Positions 26,859-35,968 of a stretch of 64,000 nucleotides of DNA are shown piece by piece (position 1 is the first letter of the stretch; the number at the start of each line of letters is the position of its first letter). The position numbers were made by a program, and so were the translations under genes. Source of the DNA: Helicobacter rappini. GTDB taxonomy: Bacteria > Campylobacterota > Campylobacteria > Campylobacterales > Helicobacteraceae. The stretch covers positions 44,904-108,903 of the forward strand of contig NZ_FZPK01000005.1 of the NCBI RefSeq assembly GCF_900198625.1, in the 5' to 3' direction. The notes under the pieces are model-generated. The model was not told the origin of the DNA. It saw only the letters and a list, made by a program, of their open reading frames with translations, and did not search any database.

Positions 26859-28308
26859 ATGAATGATATGAGTGATATGTTTAAAGGCTTTTACTCAACT
26901 GCTGGTGCTACTATGAGCCTAGAACAAGCAAAAGAAGTCATGGAGAAAATAGCAGTAGCTGCAAATGTATCTGGCGTAGATGTAGAGTCTTTAAAAGTAA
27001 CACTTGATAATCTAGGCAGTGGTGTAGCAAGATTGGCAACAGATTTTGGTCGTTTTATAAAGTCTCTAGGCTTAAGCACAGAAGCTATGACACAAGCAAA
27101 AAATGAGGGCAAGTTATATGAATTAATGCTAGAAAAACTCTCACCCCTGCAAGAGAGCGTAAAAGCACAAAGCATGAGTTATTCTGTAGCAGTAGGTAAG
27201 CTTAACTCTGCATTTGATGATTTAAAACGAAGTGCTATAAGTGTATATTTTGAAAAGATAAAAAACTCCATTGCTTCAATGACTGAATTTATTACAAGCA
27301 ATAAAGATAGATTTCTAGCTGTATTTGCTGCATGGATAGATCATATACAGAGAATATGGGATAGTCTAAAAGAGTTAGCATTATTCTTATGGGAAGAGTT
27401 TGGTAATGCTTTAAAGTGGATTGCAAGCTGCTTTAAAGAGAGTAATAAAGAGCTTGATACCTTTACTATCTTATTAAAAGGTATGCAAACTACTATGGTA
27501 GGCGTTGTAGCTGTTATTAATGTCATAGTTGAGGGTGTAAAGCTTGTTATAAATACAATTAAAGGCATGATAAATAATGCAATGGCAGCAGGTGATGCAT
27601 TAAAATATGCTTTTTCATTTGGGAAAGACAAAGTTGCCCTTGCAAGTTTTAATAAAAGAATGGCAGAAAATGATGCAATATGGGAGAAAATGAAGGGTAA
27701 TGTCTCTAATATGGGAGATGTGCTTGTAGATAGCTATAAAGAGATACTTGCTCTATGGAATGATGAGCAAGAAAAGGTAAATAAAGATGTTGAAACAAAT
27801 ACTACAAAGCTTGTAGCTAAGAAAAGAGCTATTACACAAACAAAGCAAACTAAAGCACAAGAAAAAGGCTTAAGCGAGACTGAAAGACTAAAAGCATTCT
27901 GGGATTATGAGTATAGAATAAGGGAGAGAAATATCTCTCTTATGCAAGATGGTAAGAAAAAAGAAATCGCCTTAGAAAAACTACGCTATGAAAGAACGAT
28001 TACAAATCTAAACTTTGAAGTGAATGAAAAGCTAAAGAGTGGGGAATTAGAGTTAGCTCAAGTCAATGCCTTGTATGAAGCAGAAAATAAACTACATGAA
28101 AAAAGAATAAAAGAGATACAAGAATATAACTTATATGTAGAACAAATCACAACAAGTCTTAATTACTCACTTAGCTCTGGATTTAATGAACTCTTAAGTG
28201 GTAAAAGTAGTATAGGTGATGCATTTTCTAACATTATGAGTGAAGCACAAAATTCAATCACACAAGGTTTTAGCACAGCTTTAAGTGATGCTTTTACTAA
28301 TAGCAAAG
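26859..28308 (+). pseudogene. Phage tail tape-measure protein, both ends lost
   Basis: About 480 residues of tape measure. Helical N-part MNDMSDMFKGFYSTAGATMS, then EVMEKIAVAANVSGVDVES, hydrophobic membrane-like stretch (MVGVVAVINVIVEGVKLVI near residue 210), and a coiled-coil C-part ending near NYSLSSGFNELLSG. Tape measures span the tail lumen and set tail length. The family-like frame runs upstream past the ATG to about 26830, where it meets the portal head-on. At about 28300 the phage text stops and an aminotransferase frame begins, although the ORF itself drifts on to 28373. Confidence 0.78.
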
Positions 28309-29056
28309 CACGATATATTGAATCTAGAATCACTTATCACAAAATATGGCGATATGCTGTTTATTATAGATGAGGCGTATTATGAGTTTTGTGGTAAAAG
28401 TGTGGCGTATTTATTACCAACAATGCAGAATCTTATCATCACAAGGACATTTTCAAAGGCATTTGGCTTAGCATCATTTCGTATAGGCTATTGCTTAAGT
28501 TCTGCACAAAACATTGCTGCATTAAATTTACTTCGTAATGCAAAAAATATTACTCATCTCTCACAAGTGGCAGCTATTGCAGCACTAAAAGATAAAGAAT
28601 ATATGGAATCTTATGTAAAAGAGGTTGTATTAGCAAGAGAGTTTTTTATAAATGCGTTAGATTCTATGCGAGAGTTTAAACTTTATCCATATTTCTTTGA
28701 AAAAGAATTGCTTTTGCGTGTTAATGAATGCATTATAGAACGCTTGCATTATCATCAAAAGTTGGGACACACCATAGCGATTGTGTCAGGTGGCTTTGAG
28801 ATATATATTTGCATTTTTGCAAAGTATTTTGGGATTCCATATGTTGTGGCGGTTTCACTGGAGAGTAGTGAGGGGGTTTTAAGTGGCAATATGGCAGGTA
28901 TTCATACGATGGAGCACAGAAAGCTTTATAAGTTATCACAAACACTTGATCTATCAATGTGATATTCCTTTGCTAAGTTTAGTGGGTAATGGCATTGTTG
29001 TAGAATGTGGGAAAGATATAGAATGGGCGAAGATTTTAGGATTTGAGATTGTTTAG
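28300..29056 (+). pseudogene. Composite relic: HisC-like aminotransferase fused to HAD phosphatase
   Basis: The first part is a PLP aminotransferase of the histidinol-phosphate type (FIIDEAYYEF, then TFSKAFGLASFRIGY with the PLP lysine). It lacks the N-terminal half, which the phage end replaced. In the same frame near base 28690 the text becomes a HAD-IB phosphatase (RVNECIIERLHYHQKLGH, TIAIVSGGFEIY). That part loses frame at about 28960 and finishes in another frame (DIPLLSLVGNGIVVE) at 29056. Two partial genes, one frameshift, no ribosome site: a pseudogene. Confidence 0.75.
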
Positions 29057-29279
29057 GATTTTTGCTTGAACTACCAGCCCTAAACACAACTTAACCACAC
29101 ATTAGCACCAACAAAGGCCTAAACATCTTTTATAATTTGATTAATGTGTATATACCCCTACATTCCTTGCAAAATAAAAACAAGCTTTCAGACTTTATTA
29201 AAGCGATTTGTTTCCATAATTAACATTATGGAACTCATTTTGTTTCACATATCACAAACCACACAATACAGAAGGAAGT

Positions 29280-30752
29280 ATGCAGCAAAACATTTACACA
29301 ATACATAACAAAAAAGATTCCATCGCAACGCTTTTGCATATTATAGAATCTAATATGCAAAATATGCAGGAAAAAAATATAACACAATATAGCATTCATG
29401 CTGAAGTATTTGGCATGATACAAGGCGTTGGATTTCGCCCATTTGTAGCAACTCTAGCTCATGTTCTGCATTTACATGGCTTTGTGTATAATCAAAGTGG
29501 TAGCACACTTATAGCCCTGCATATATCCACACAAAAAGAATGCAAAAGAGAATCTATCCTGCTTTTCTACACCGCATTGTTACTTGCTTGCAAATACACT
29601 ATAAACCCCGGCACACAAGATCTATCCATTATACAAAAAGCAAGTAGTATTTTAGAGCATACACATACACCAAAACAAGCTTATATCACTTCATTGCATA
29701 TCACAATACATACAGATACAGCCCACACACAAGGCTTTCACATTTTAGAATCAAATGTAACGCAACATGCAATACAAGCCCATATCCCCCTTGATACAAA
29801 AGTGTGTGAATCTTGCCTAAAAGATATGCGTGATGAAAACTCCAGATTCTATAACTATCCATTTGTTGCATGTGTGAATTGCGGTGCGAGATATAGCATT
29901 TTGCACCAGCTTCCTTATGATAGAAAAAACACAAGCATGAGTGATATGGCACTTTGCATAGATTGTGATAAAGACTATAAGAATCTAGTTAATAGACGCT
30001 TTCACACAGAACCATTAAGCTGCAATAACTGCGCTATTAAAGTGGAATTTTATCGCTATAATCACCATGAAAAACACTATGATTTAGACGCTATAAAAAC
30101 CCTTGCTAAAGCGCTTATGCAAAATAATATTGTATTATTTAAAGGGCTTGGTGGCTTTGCCTATATCGCAAATGCAAGAAGTAAAGAAGCATTGCAAAAG
30201 ATAAGAAGCATTAAAAACAGATTGCATAAGCCCTTTGTCGTTATGGCAAATATACCTACTTTACGCACAATATCCCTGCTTACCCCACAGCTTGAATCTT
30301 TACTCACATCAAAAGAAGCCCCGATAGTGATTGTCCCAAAACACCCACAATATAATCTTAGCAATGAGGTGAGTAGTTTGCAGACTATCGGCGTTGTGAT
30401 TCCATATACTGCTATGCTTACGCTGCTCTTTTCCTATCTATCACCTGATTTTGCAATGATTTATACTTCAGCGAATAATAAAGGTGAGATGATTGCTACC
30501 ACACTGCATAATCTAGCCCTTGATAGAATCGTGGATATTGCAGAATCATTATATATACTTGACTATAATCGTGAGATTCTAAACTGCGTTGATGATAGCA
30601 TTTTGCTGGGTATTGATGCGACAGAGATTGTGGAAGATCATGCGTTTGAGTGCGACAATGAGCTTTTAGAGCGAAATTTACAGAATCTAGAAACTATAAA
30701 ATTTGCACAAAACGCCCCACACCCGTTCATCTACGAATGTGAAAAATCTTGA
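29280..30752 (+). CDS. hypF: HypF carbamoyltransferase, C-terminal domain missing
   Basis: 490 residues. HypF makes the cyanide ligands of [NiFe] hydrogenase from carbamoyl phosphate. Present: acylphosphatase domain (GMIQGVGFRPFVA near residue 48), zinc fingers (CESCLKDM near 177, CVNCGARYS near 199, CIDCDKDY near 226, CNNC near 248), and YrdC domain (LFKGLGGFAYIANA near 283, VIPYTAMLTLLF). The Kae1-like C-terminal domain (about 260 residues) is absent; the frame ends 66 bases before hemE and no remainder is seen. Probably inactive unless complemented elsewhere. Confidence 0.85.
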   Translation: MQQNIYTIHNKKDSIATLLHIIESNMQNMQEKNITQYSIHAEVFGMIQGVGFRPFVATLAHVLHLHGFVYNQSGSTLIALHISTQKECKRESILLFYTALLLACKYTINPGTQDLSIIQKASSILEHTHTPKQAYITSLHITIHTDTAHTQGFHILESNVTQHAIQAHIPLDTKVCESCLKDMRDENSRFYNYPFVACVNCGARYSILHQLPYDRKNTSMSDMALCIDCDKDYKNLVNRRFHTEPLSCNNCAIKVEFYRYNHHEKHYDLDAIKTLAKALMQNNIVLFKGLGGFAYIANARSKEALQKIRSIKNRLHKPFVVMANIPTLRTISLLTPQLESLLTSKEAPIVIVPKHPQYNLSNEVSSLQTIGVVIPYTAMLTLLFSYLSPDFAMIYTSANNKGEMIATTLHNLALDRIVDIAESLYILDYNREILNCVDDSILLGIDATEIVEDHAFECDNELLERNLQNLETIKFAQNAPHPFIYECEKS

Positions 30753-30817
30753 ATATTTTTGTAAAACTTTCACATATAAAGCTTTTTTCTCAAAAACTCT
30801 CTATCATAGGATCTTCA

Positions 30818-31843
30818 TCAGGCATATTTACTCGATAGTTCTCTTACAAGTTTCACTAAAGCTATGGCATTTTCACGCGGTAAGTCTTTAATCATGCCAT
30901 GTCCAAGGTTAAAGATATGCCCAGAATTACGCATAACTTCAAGGATAGAGACAACCCCCTCTTTCATAGAAGAATAGTCATAAAGCCTTGCGGGTTCAAG
31001 ATTGCCTTGCAATACAAAGCGATCGCCCACCTTTTCTTTTGCCTCTTTCATATCAATCTGCCAGTCAATGCCTAATACATCAAACTTGCCGTGAAGAGAT
31101 TCTAAAAATGCACCGACACCGCGAGGAAATGCGATAAGTGGAATCTGTGGAAATGTAGCCTTAAGATAATTTGCAATATCCTGCAAATAAAACCAGCCAA
31201 ACTCTAAATATTTGCTTTTTTCTAACGCATTCGCCCATGAGTCAAAAAGCATAACTGCATTTGCCCCTGCTTTTATCTGCATACTTAGATATTGCTTGAT
31301 TTCATCTGTGAGTTTTTGCAATAAAGCGTGTAAGAGTTTTGGATTTTGATACAACATTTTTTTACTTTTTTCATAGCTTTTACTGCCATGTCCCTCTATC
31401 ATGTATGTAGCAAGGGTCCATGGCGCTCCACTAAAGCCAATCAATGCTTTATCTTTTGCTAATCTTTTTCGCACAGAATCTACACATTCATACACATAGG
31501 AAAGTCTAGCATGTGCGTTTGGTTTTAGCATGCCTAAACTCTCTTCATCAGTAATTGTTTGTAAAAATTGTGGTCCAAACCCCTCTTTAAACTCTAAAGG
31601 AAGCCCCATTTCATAAGGAATAACTAAAATATCGCTGAATAAAATCGCCGCATCCACATCTAAAATATCGATAGGCTGTAGTGTAACCTCTGTGGCTAAA
31701 TCCACTCTTTGACATAAATCAATAAAATTTTTAGCCCTCTTTCTTGTCGCTTTGTATTCATCTAAATAGCGTCCTGCTTGTCTCATCATCCATATAGGTG
31801 TATAGGGCGTTTTTTTTCTCAAACATGCGTCAATAAAAATCAT
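30818..31843 (-). CDS. hemE: Uroporphyrinogen III decarboxylase
   Basis: 341 residues, full length. HemE removes four carboxyl groups from uroporphyrinogen III to give coproporphyrinogen III in heme synthesis. Signatures: PIWMMRQAGRYLDEY near residue 17 (first HemE signature), FSDILVIPYEMG near 70, GFSGAPWTLATYM near 138 (second signature), and FDSWAN near 203. ATG start. It stands alone, converging on the truncated hypF. Confidence 0.96.
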   Translation of the reverse strand: MIFIDACLRKKTPYTPIWMMRQAGRYLDEYKATRKRAKNFIDLCQRVDLATEVTLQPIDILDVDAAILFSDILVIPYEMGLPLEFKEGFGPQFLQTITDEESLGMLKPNAHARLSYVYECVDSVRKRLAKDKALIGFSGAPWTLATYMIEGHGSKSYEKSKKMLYQNPKLLHALLQKLTDEIKQYLSMQIKAGANAVMLFDSWANALEKSKYLEFGWFYLQDIANYLKATFPQIPLIAFPRGVGAFLESLHGKFDVLGIDWQIDMKEAKEKVGDRFVLQGNLEPARLYDYSSMKEGVVSILEVMRNSGHIFNLGHGMIKDLPRENAIALVKLVRELSSKYA

Positions 31844-32098
31844 TTAGAATCCTTAGTATAGCATTTAGGATATTGTAGTGTGTGAATATGTGTGGGCGGT
31901 TAATATAATAGGCATTGTTTTTCAAGCAACTAATCAGAATCTTCATAAAATATCTCTTAGGTAGCGATCGGATTCTTTACCTATTTGCTAGTATTGATAA
32001 AAATCTCAATGCAAGCACACTATAGATAATACATCGTAACAAATACAAAAATATTTGCTATAATACGCGGATATTTTACAAAATCTTGGAGAAACAAG
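31844..32098. promoter_or_regulatory. Divergent hemE/trpA control region
   Basis: 255 bases. TATAAT at 32059-32064 serves trpA, with a TTGGAGA ribosome site before its GTG. No trp leader peptide or attenuator hairpin is visible. Confidence 0.45.
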
Positions 32099-32869
32099 GT
32101 GAATCAAAAATTAGAACTTATGGGGCATGTTATCGCTGGATACCCTGACACACATTCATGTATTCGTGCGGCAACGGGGATTTTGCGGGGAGGTGCAACA
32201 TATTTGGAAGTGCAGTTTCCATTTTCTGATGGTAATGCAGATGGCGTATTAATACAAAGTGCGAGTGATTATAGTTTGCGTCATGGATTTCTCCCTCAGC
32301 ATGGATTTACCATTATTGATACACTTGTGAAGAATACTTCAAAGCACATACTTGCAATGACTTATGCAAATATTGTATTGCAGTATGGAGTAAAAGAGTT
32401 TGTGAGTGATCTTGCAAAATGTGGTGCTTATGGTGTTATTATCCCAGATTTTGGTTTTGGTGAAGAAGATTTTGGCATGAGGGAGTTATGCAGGGAACAC
32501 AACATATATTTTATTGAGTTAATCGCTCCGCTTACATCACAAAAGCGTGTGAGAGAAATCGCAAGTCAAACACTCGCACCATTTCTTTATGTCATTGCAC
32601 GCAATGGATTAACAGGGGGTCAAACACTCATCAATAGGGAAGTTCTTGAGTATATAGAAGATGTGGCTGAAATCTGTGCATTAGAAGAAAAATCAATTAT
32701 GGTTGGTTTTGGTATTAATCATGCAAGTCAGCTTACCTTATTGCAACATAAAGTTTATGGTGTTGTTGCGGGGAGTTATTTTGTTGATATTATTAATAAG
32801 AATCAAGATAGCGAGAATCTTTTGGAGATTTTACAAGATTCCACGCAAAAGCTTTTAGCGTGTGAGTAG
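32099..32869 (+). CDS. trpA: TrpA-like protein (tryptophan synthase alpha family), stand-alone
   Basis: 256 residues with GTG start. TrpA cleaves indole-3-glycerol phosphate and passes indole to TrpB. The barrel keeps the catalytic Glu (TYLEVQFPFSD) and Asp (FSDGNADG) and the phosphate loop pattern (MVGFGINHASQ, VVAGSYFVD). It is divergent elsewhere: PDFGFGEEDFG where PDLP is usual, and NGLTGGQTL where GVTG is usual. There is no trpB or other trp gene in the window, so a complete pathway cannot be claimed. Confidence 0.75.
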   Translation: MNQKLELMGHVIAGYPDTHSCIRAATGILRGGATYLEVQFPFSDGNADGVLIQSASDYSLRHGFLPQHGFTIIDTLVKNTSKHILAMTYANIVLQYGVKEFVSDLAKCGAYGVIIPDFGFGEEDFGMRELCREHNIYFIELIAPLTSQKRVREIASQTLAPFLYVIARNGLTGGQTLINREVLEYIEDVAEICALEEKSIMVGFGINHASQLTLLQHKVYGVVAGSYFVDIINKNQDSENLLEILQDSTQKLLACE

Positions 32870-33013
32870 TTCCATCTCTTTATGCAGTGCATCTTCACCG
32901 CACGATGAAGAATAAAAATGAATTATTTGAATTTGAAGTTGCTAAATCAGCAGTTACTATACAATTTACGCAAATAGCATACAATATGCAAATTTCTACA
33001 AAATGGATATGAA

Positions 33014-33568
33014 ATGACAGAAAAGAAAAACAATGAACTCAAATTTATGTTTATTGTGCTAGTTGTAGCATGTGTGCTATTTGTGTATGATGTGGAGTTA
33101 TATGGCGATGTGTTTCAATTTTTAGCACTTTATTTGGGCATTATTATTTTAGTGTATGAAAAAAATATAAAACGCGTGATTATGCTATCTATTGCAGCTG
33201 CCTTTGTTGTTGGCGTTGTTTATGCGATAAAATTTGGGTTTATGCAGTTGGCATCTCATAATACAGATTATGCTTCAATATCACTTCGCCCATACGCATT
33301 TAATGGGACACCTAGCATATATGATTATAATGGCTTCCCAAGCGGACATACTGCTGCTGCATTTATTGCGGTGGGGTTTGCCTTGCGATTTTATAGCAAA
33401 AGATGGATTATATTTTTAGCCCTGCTTGCTATCTTAGTGCCACCATCAAGGGTGCTAACACTATGGCATACGACTATACAGGTTATTGCTGGTGGGATTT
33501 TTAGCTTAGTTATAACTTATAGCGTTCTTGTTGTATTGCAAAAGATTCCATATTTTCGCAATGCGTAA
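33014..33568 (+). CDS. PAP2-family membrane phosphatase
   Basis: 184 residues with about five membrane helices. PAP2 motifs: C1 ends in LRPYAF, C2 is PSGHTAAA near residue 113, and C3 is SRVLTLWHTTIQVIAGG near 148. C3 normally ends in H-x3-D; here the last residue is Gln. Family members dephosphorylate undecaprenyl pyrophosphate, lipid A (LpxE/LpxF) or phosphatidyl lipids at the outer face of the inner membrane. The lipid cannot be told. It lies 20 bases before aroC. Confidence 0.85.
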   Translation: MTEKKNNELKFMFIVLVVACVLFVYDVELYGDVFQFLALYLGIIILVYEKNIKRVIMLSIAAAFVVGVVYAIKFGFMQLASHNTDYASISLRPYAFNGTPSIYDYNGFPSGHTAAAFIAVGFALRFYSKRWIIFLALLAILVPPSRVLTLWHTTIQVIAGGIFSLVITYSVLVVLQKIPYFRNA

Positions 33569-33587
33569 TTAATATATAAGGAAAGTT

Positions 33588-34673
33588 ATGGATTCTAATG
33601 GTATTTTATTTCAATTTAGCTCTTTTGGGGAGAGTCATGGCGAGGGCATTGGTGGCATTGTGAGTGGTATGCCATCTGGCATAACTATTGATTATGCGTT
33701 TTTAGAATCCGAACTTGCAAGAAGAAAAGGTGGCTCTAAATTTGCAACACCAAGAAAAGAAGATGATGCTTTTCAGATTCTAAGTGGTGTATTTGATGGC
33801 AGAAGCACAGGGACTCCCATTGGCTTTTTTATCCCTAATATGAATGTGCGTAGCAAAGATTATACAAAGATTAAAGATGTGTTTCGCCCATCTCATGCTG
33901 ATTTTACTTATTATCATAAATACGGACATAGAGATTATCGTGGTGGTGGTAGAAGCAGTGCTAGAGAGAGTGTGGCACGAGTGCTTGCTGGTGGGTTAGC
34001 AAAGCTGCTTTTAAGGGAGTTTAATATTGAGATTCTAAGTGGTATTACGCATGTAGGTAACATAGGCACAGCTAAGAAGAATTTTAGTCGAGATGATTTT
34101 ATGAGTGCTAGAGAGAGTGCTATATTCGCCCTTGATAAAAGTAAAGAAGAAGCCATGCAAGAAGAGATTTTGAGTGCAAAGGCAAAGGGTGATAGTGTGG
34201 GTGCAAGTGCTTTAATCTCTGTTTTTAATGTGCCTATTGGCTTAGGAGAGCCGCTTTCCTATAAACTTGATTCTATACTTGCAAGGGATCTTATGGGGCT
34301 TAATGCGGTAAAAGCAGTAGAGATAGGCAGCGGTATAGAATCTACAAAGATGTATGGCTCTCAAAATAATGACTATATGGATAAAAATGGTTTTATGAGT
34401 AATAATTCTGGTGGGATTTTAGGTGGTATCTCAAATGGGAATGACATTATCATTAAAGTGCATTTCAAGCCCACGCCTAGCATATTTTGTGCGCAAAAAA
34501 CAATAGATATATATAATAATGAAGTAGATATAAAGTTGCAAGGCAGACATGACCCATGCGTTGGTGTAAGGGGTAGTGTAGTGTGTGAGAGTATTGTTGC
34601 CCTTGTCTTAGCTGATATGTTGCTACTTAATATGAGTGCAAAGCTAGAGAATCTTAAAAAGATTTATGGGTGA
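33588..34673 (+). CDS. aroC: Chorismate synthase
   Basis: 361 residues. It converts EPSP to chorismate using reduced FMN, the last step of the shikimate pathway. Signatures: [20 protein letters not shown] at the N-terminus, then [20 protein letters not shown] near 104 and GGRSSARES near 124, and GRHDPC near 318. Ribosome site AAGGAAAG. Length and all motifs normal. Probably cotranscribed with the PAP2 gene. Confidence 0.97.
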   Translation: MDSNGILFQFSSFGESHGEGIGGIVSGMPSGITIDYAFLESELARRKGGSKFATPRKEDDAFQILSGVFDGRSTGTPIGFFIPNMNVRSKDYTKIKDVFRPSHADFTYYHKYGHRDYRGGGRSSARESVARVLAGGLAKLLLREFNIEILSGITHVGNIGTAKKNFSRDDFMSARESAIFALDKSKEEAMQEEILSAKAKGDSVGASALISVFNVPIGLGEPLSYKLDSILARDLMGLNAVKAVEIGSGIESTKMYGSQNNDYMDKNGFMSNNSGGILGGISNGNDIIIKVHFKPTPSIFCAQKTIDIYNNEVDIKLQGRHDPCVGVRGSVVCESIVALVLADMLLLNMSAKLENLKKIYG

Positions 34674-34927
34674 GTTTAGTTTATTGAACGACTATTCCAC
34701 GAAATACATGCCCCTATATGATTATGGAGCATGTAAGGTCTTGTTATACTCCATACTGCAGCTATTTTAAATCTTTTATAAACAATCCTTTGAATATTTA
34801 TTTAAATTTTATATGTTGTCATTATTTGTCTTAATTTATGTATTTTTACTCATTTTACTTCTCACAACTATAATAATATCCTCGCAATTAACGAATTTTT
34901 ACAATATTCATTTTTGTTAATAAATCG

Positions 34928-34940
34928 TTTTTTTTTTTTT
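34928..34940 (+). repeat. Homopolymer T13 tract upstream of the FkbM gene
   Basis: Thirteen consecutive T between CG and G, 37 bases before the ATG at 34978, in the likely promoter. In Helicobacter and Campylobacter such tracts change length by slippage and switch genes on and off. Confidence 0.8.
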
Positions 34941-34977
34941 GTATTATCACGCAATTTTGAATTTAGGAGTTTTTATT

Positions 34978-35748
34978 ATGGGTTTTTTAGATACACTCAA
35001 ACGCAACAAGCCTGCACGCAAAAAAGATATTTTGAAGTTAATAGACTTTAACAAAGATTATAGTGAGCTTATCTTGCGTGCCTTAGCTGATCCAAATGGT
35101 TTAGGAAAGCTTGATGCTATGATGCATAATGCCTATATGCCAAGGCATTACTGGGAGATTTTTCATCAAATGTATGTGTATGGCAATGCTTACAGCAACG
35201 ATGGAATAGCACAAAGGGAAATTTGCATTGATTGTGGTGGGCATATTGGTGTATTTACAGATGTTGCCCTGCATTGCGGTGCGATTGTGTATGTCTTTGA
35301 GCCAAACAAATATCTTTTTGCTTTTTTACAGAACAAATATAGGGATAATCCAAATGTGATATTACATAATCAAGCGGTTTCAAATAGAAATTACCAAACA
35401 CAATTTTTGATTGATGAATGTGGTGAATTGTCGCAGGGAAATCGCATTGTAGAAAGCGTGAATCATACGCAAAAATCCTATGAAGTAGAAGTCATTGACT
35501 TAAGTCAATATATTAAAGAGCATATCCTGCCAAAGCACAACAAGATAAGTTTTTTAAAGCTTGATGTGGAGGGAAGTGAATTTGACATTATGGAATCTTT
35601 ACTAGGACAAGACTTACATAAATATATAGGCTATATTGCTTGTGAGACGCACGAAAGATTCTTTAGTGATGGGGAAGAAAAACTAGCAAAACTTAAACAA
35701 AGCATAGAAGAAAAATCCGCAAAAAATGTGTTTTTGGATTGGATTTGA
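34978..35748 (+). CDS. FkbM-family methyltransferase, probably phase-variable
   Basis: 256 residues from the ATG at 34978, with TAGGAG seven bases upstream. The FkbM Rossmann core has CIDCGGHIGVFTDVA near residue 82, VYVFEPNKYLF near 104 and SFLKLDVEGSEFDIME near 190. Such enzymes often O-methylate sugars of lipooligosaccharide, capsule or flagellin glycans. No glycan genes are adjacent. The T13 tract before the gene suggests on/off expression. Confidence 0.85.
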   Translation: MGFLDTLKRNKPARKKDILKLIDFNKDYSELILRALADPNGLGKLDAMMHNAYMPRHYWEIFHQMYVYGNAYSNDGIAQREICIDCGGHIGVFTDVALHCGAIVYVFEPNKYLFAFLQNKYRDNPNVILHNQAVSNRNYQTQFLIDECGELSQGNRIVESVNHTQKSYEVEVIDLSQYIKEHILPKHNKISFLKLDVEGSEFDIMESLLGQDLHKYIGYIACETHERFFSDGEEKLAKLKQSIEEKSAKNVFLDWI

Positions 35749-35968
35749 TTCTATGTTTTTAGTATTTTCTTATGTTTTGCCTTCATGGCAAAAATAGACC
35801 AATTAAAGCTTTTAAGATTCTAAACTATAAAAACTAGATACGGAAAGTTTTTACAAGCAATAAAATCTTCTTAAAATATATGAGATTCTATTGTCCTGCC
35901 ACTTAGATTCTATTTCATTAAAGTGGATTTAGAATCTAGCTATTAACTTCAGCCAAAACAGCTAAAAA
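35749..35968. other. Gap between converging FkbM and prpD genes
   Basis: 220 bases, AT-rich, with several AGATTCTA/AGAATCTA copies. No gene or clear terminator. Confidence 0.4.
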
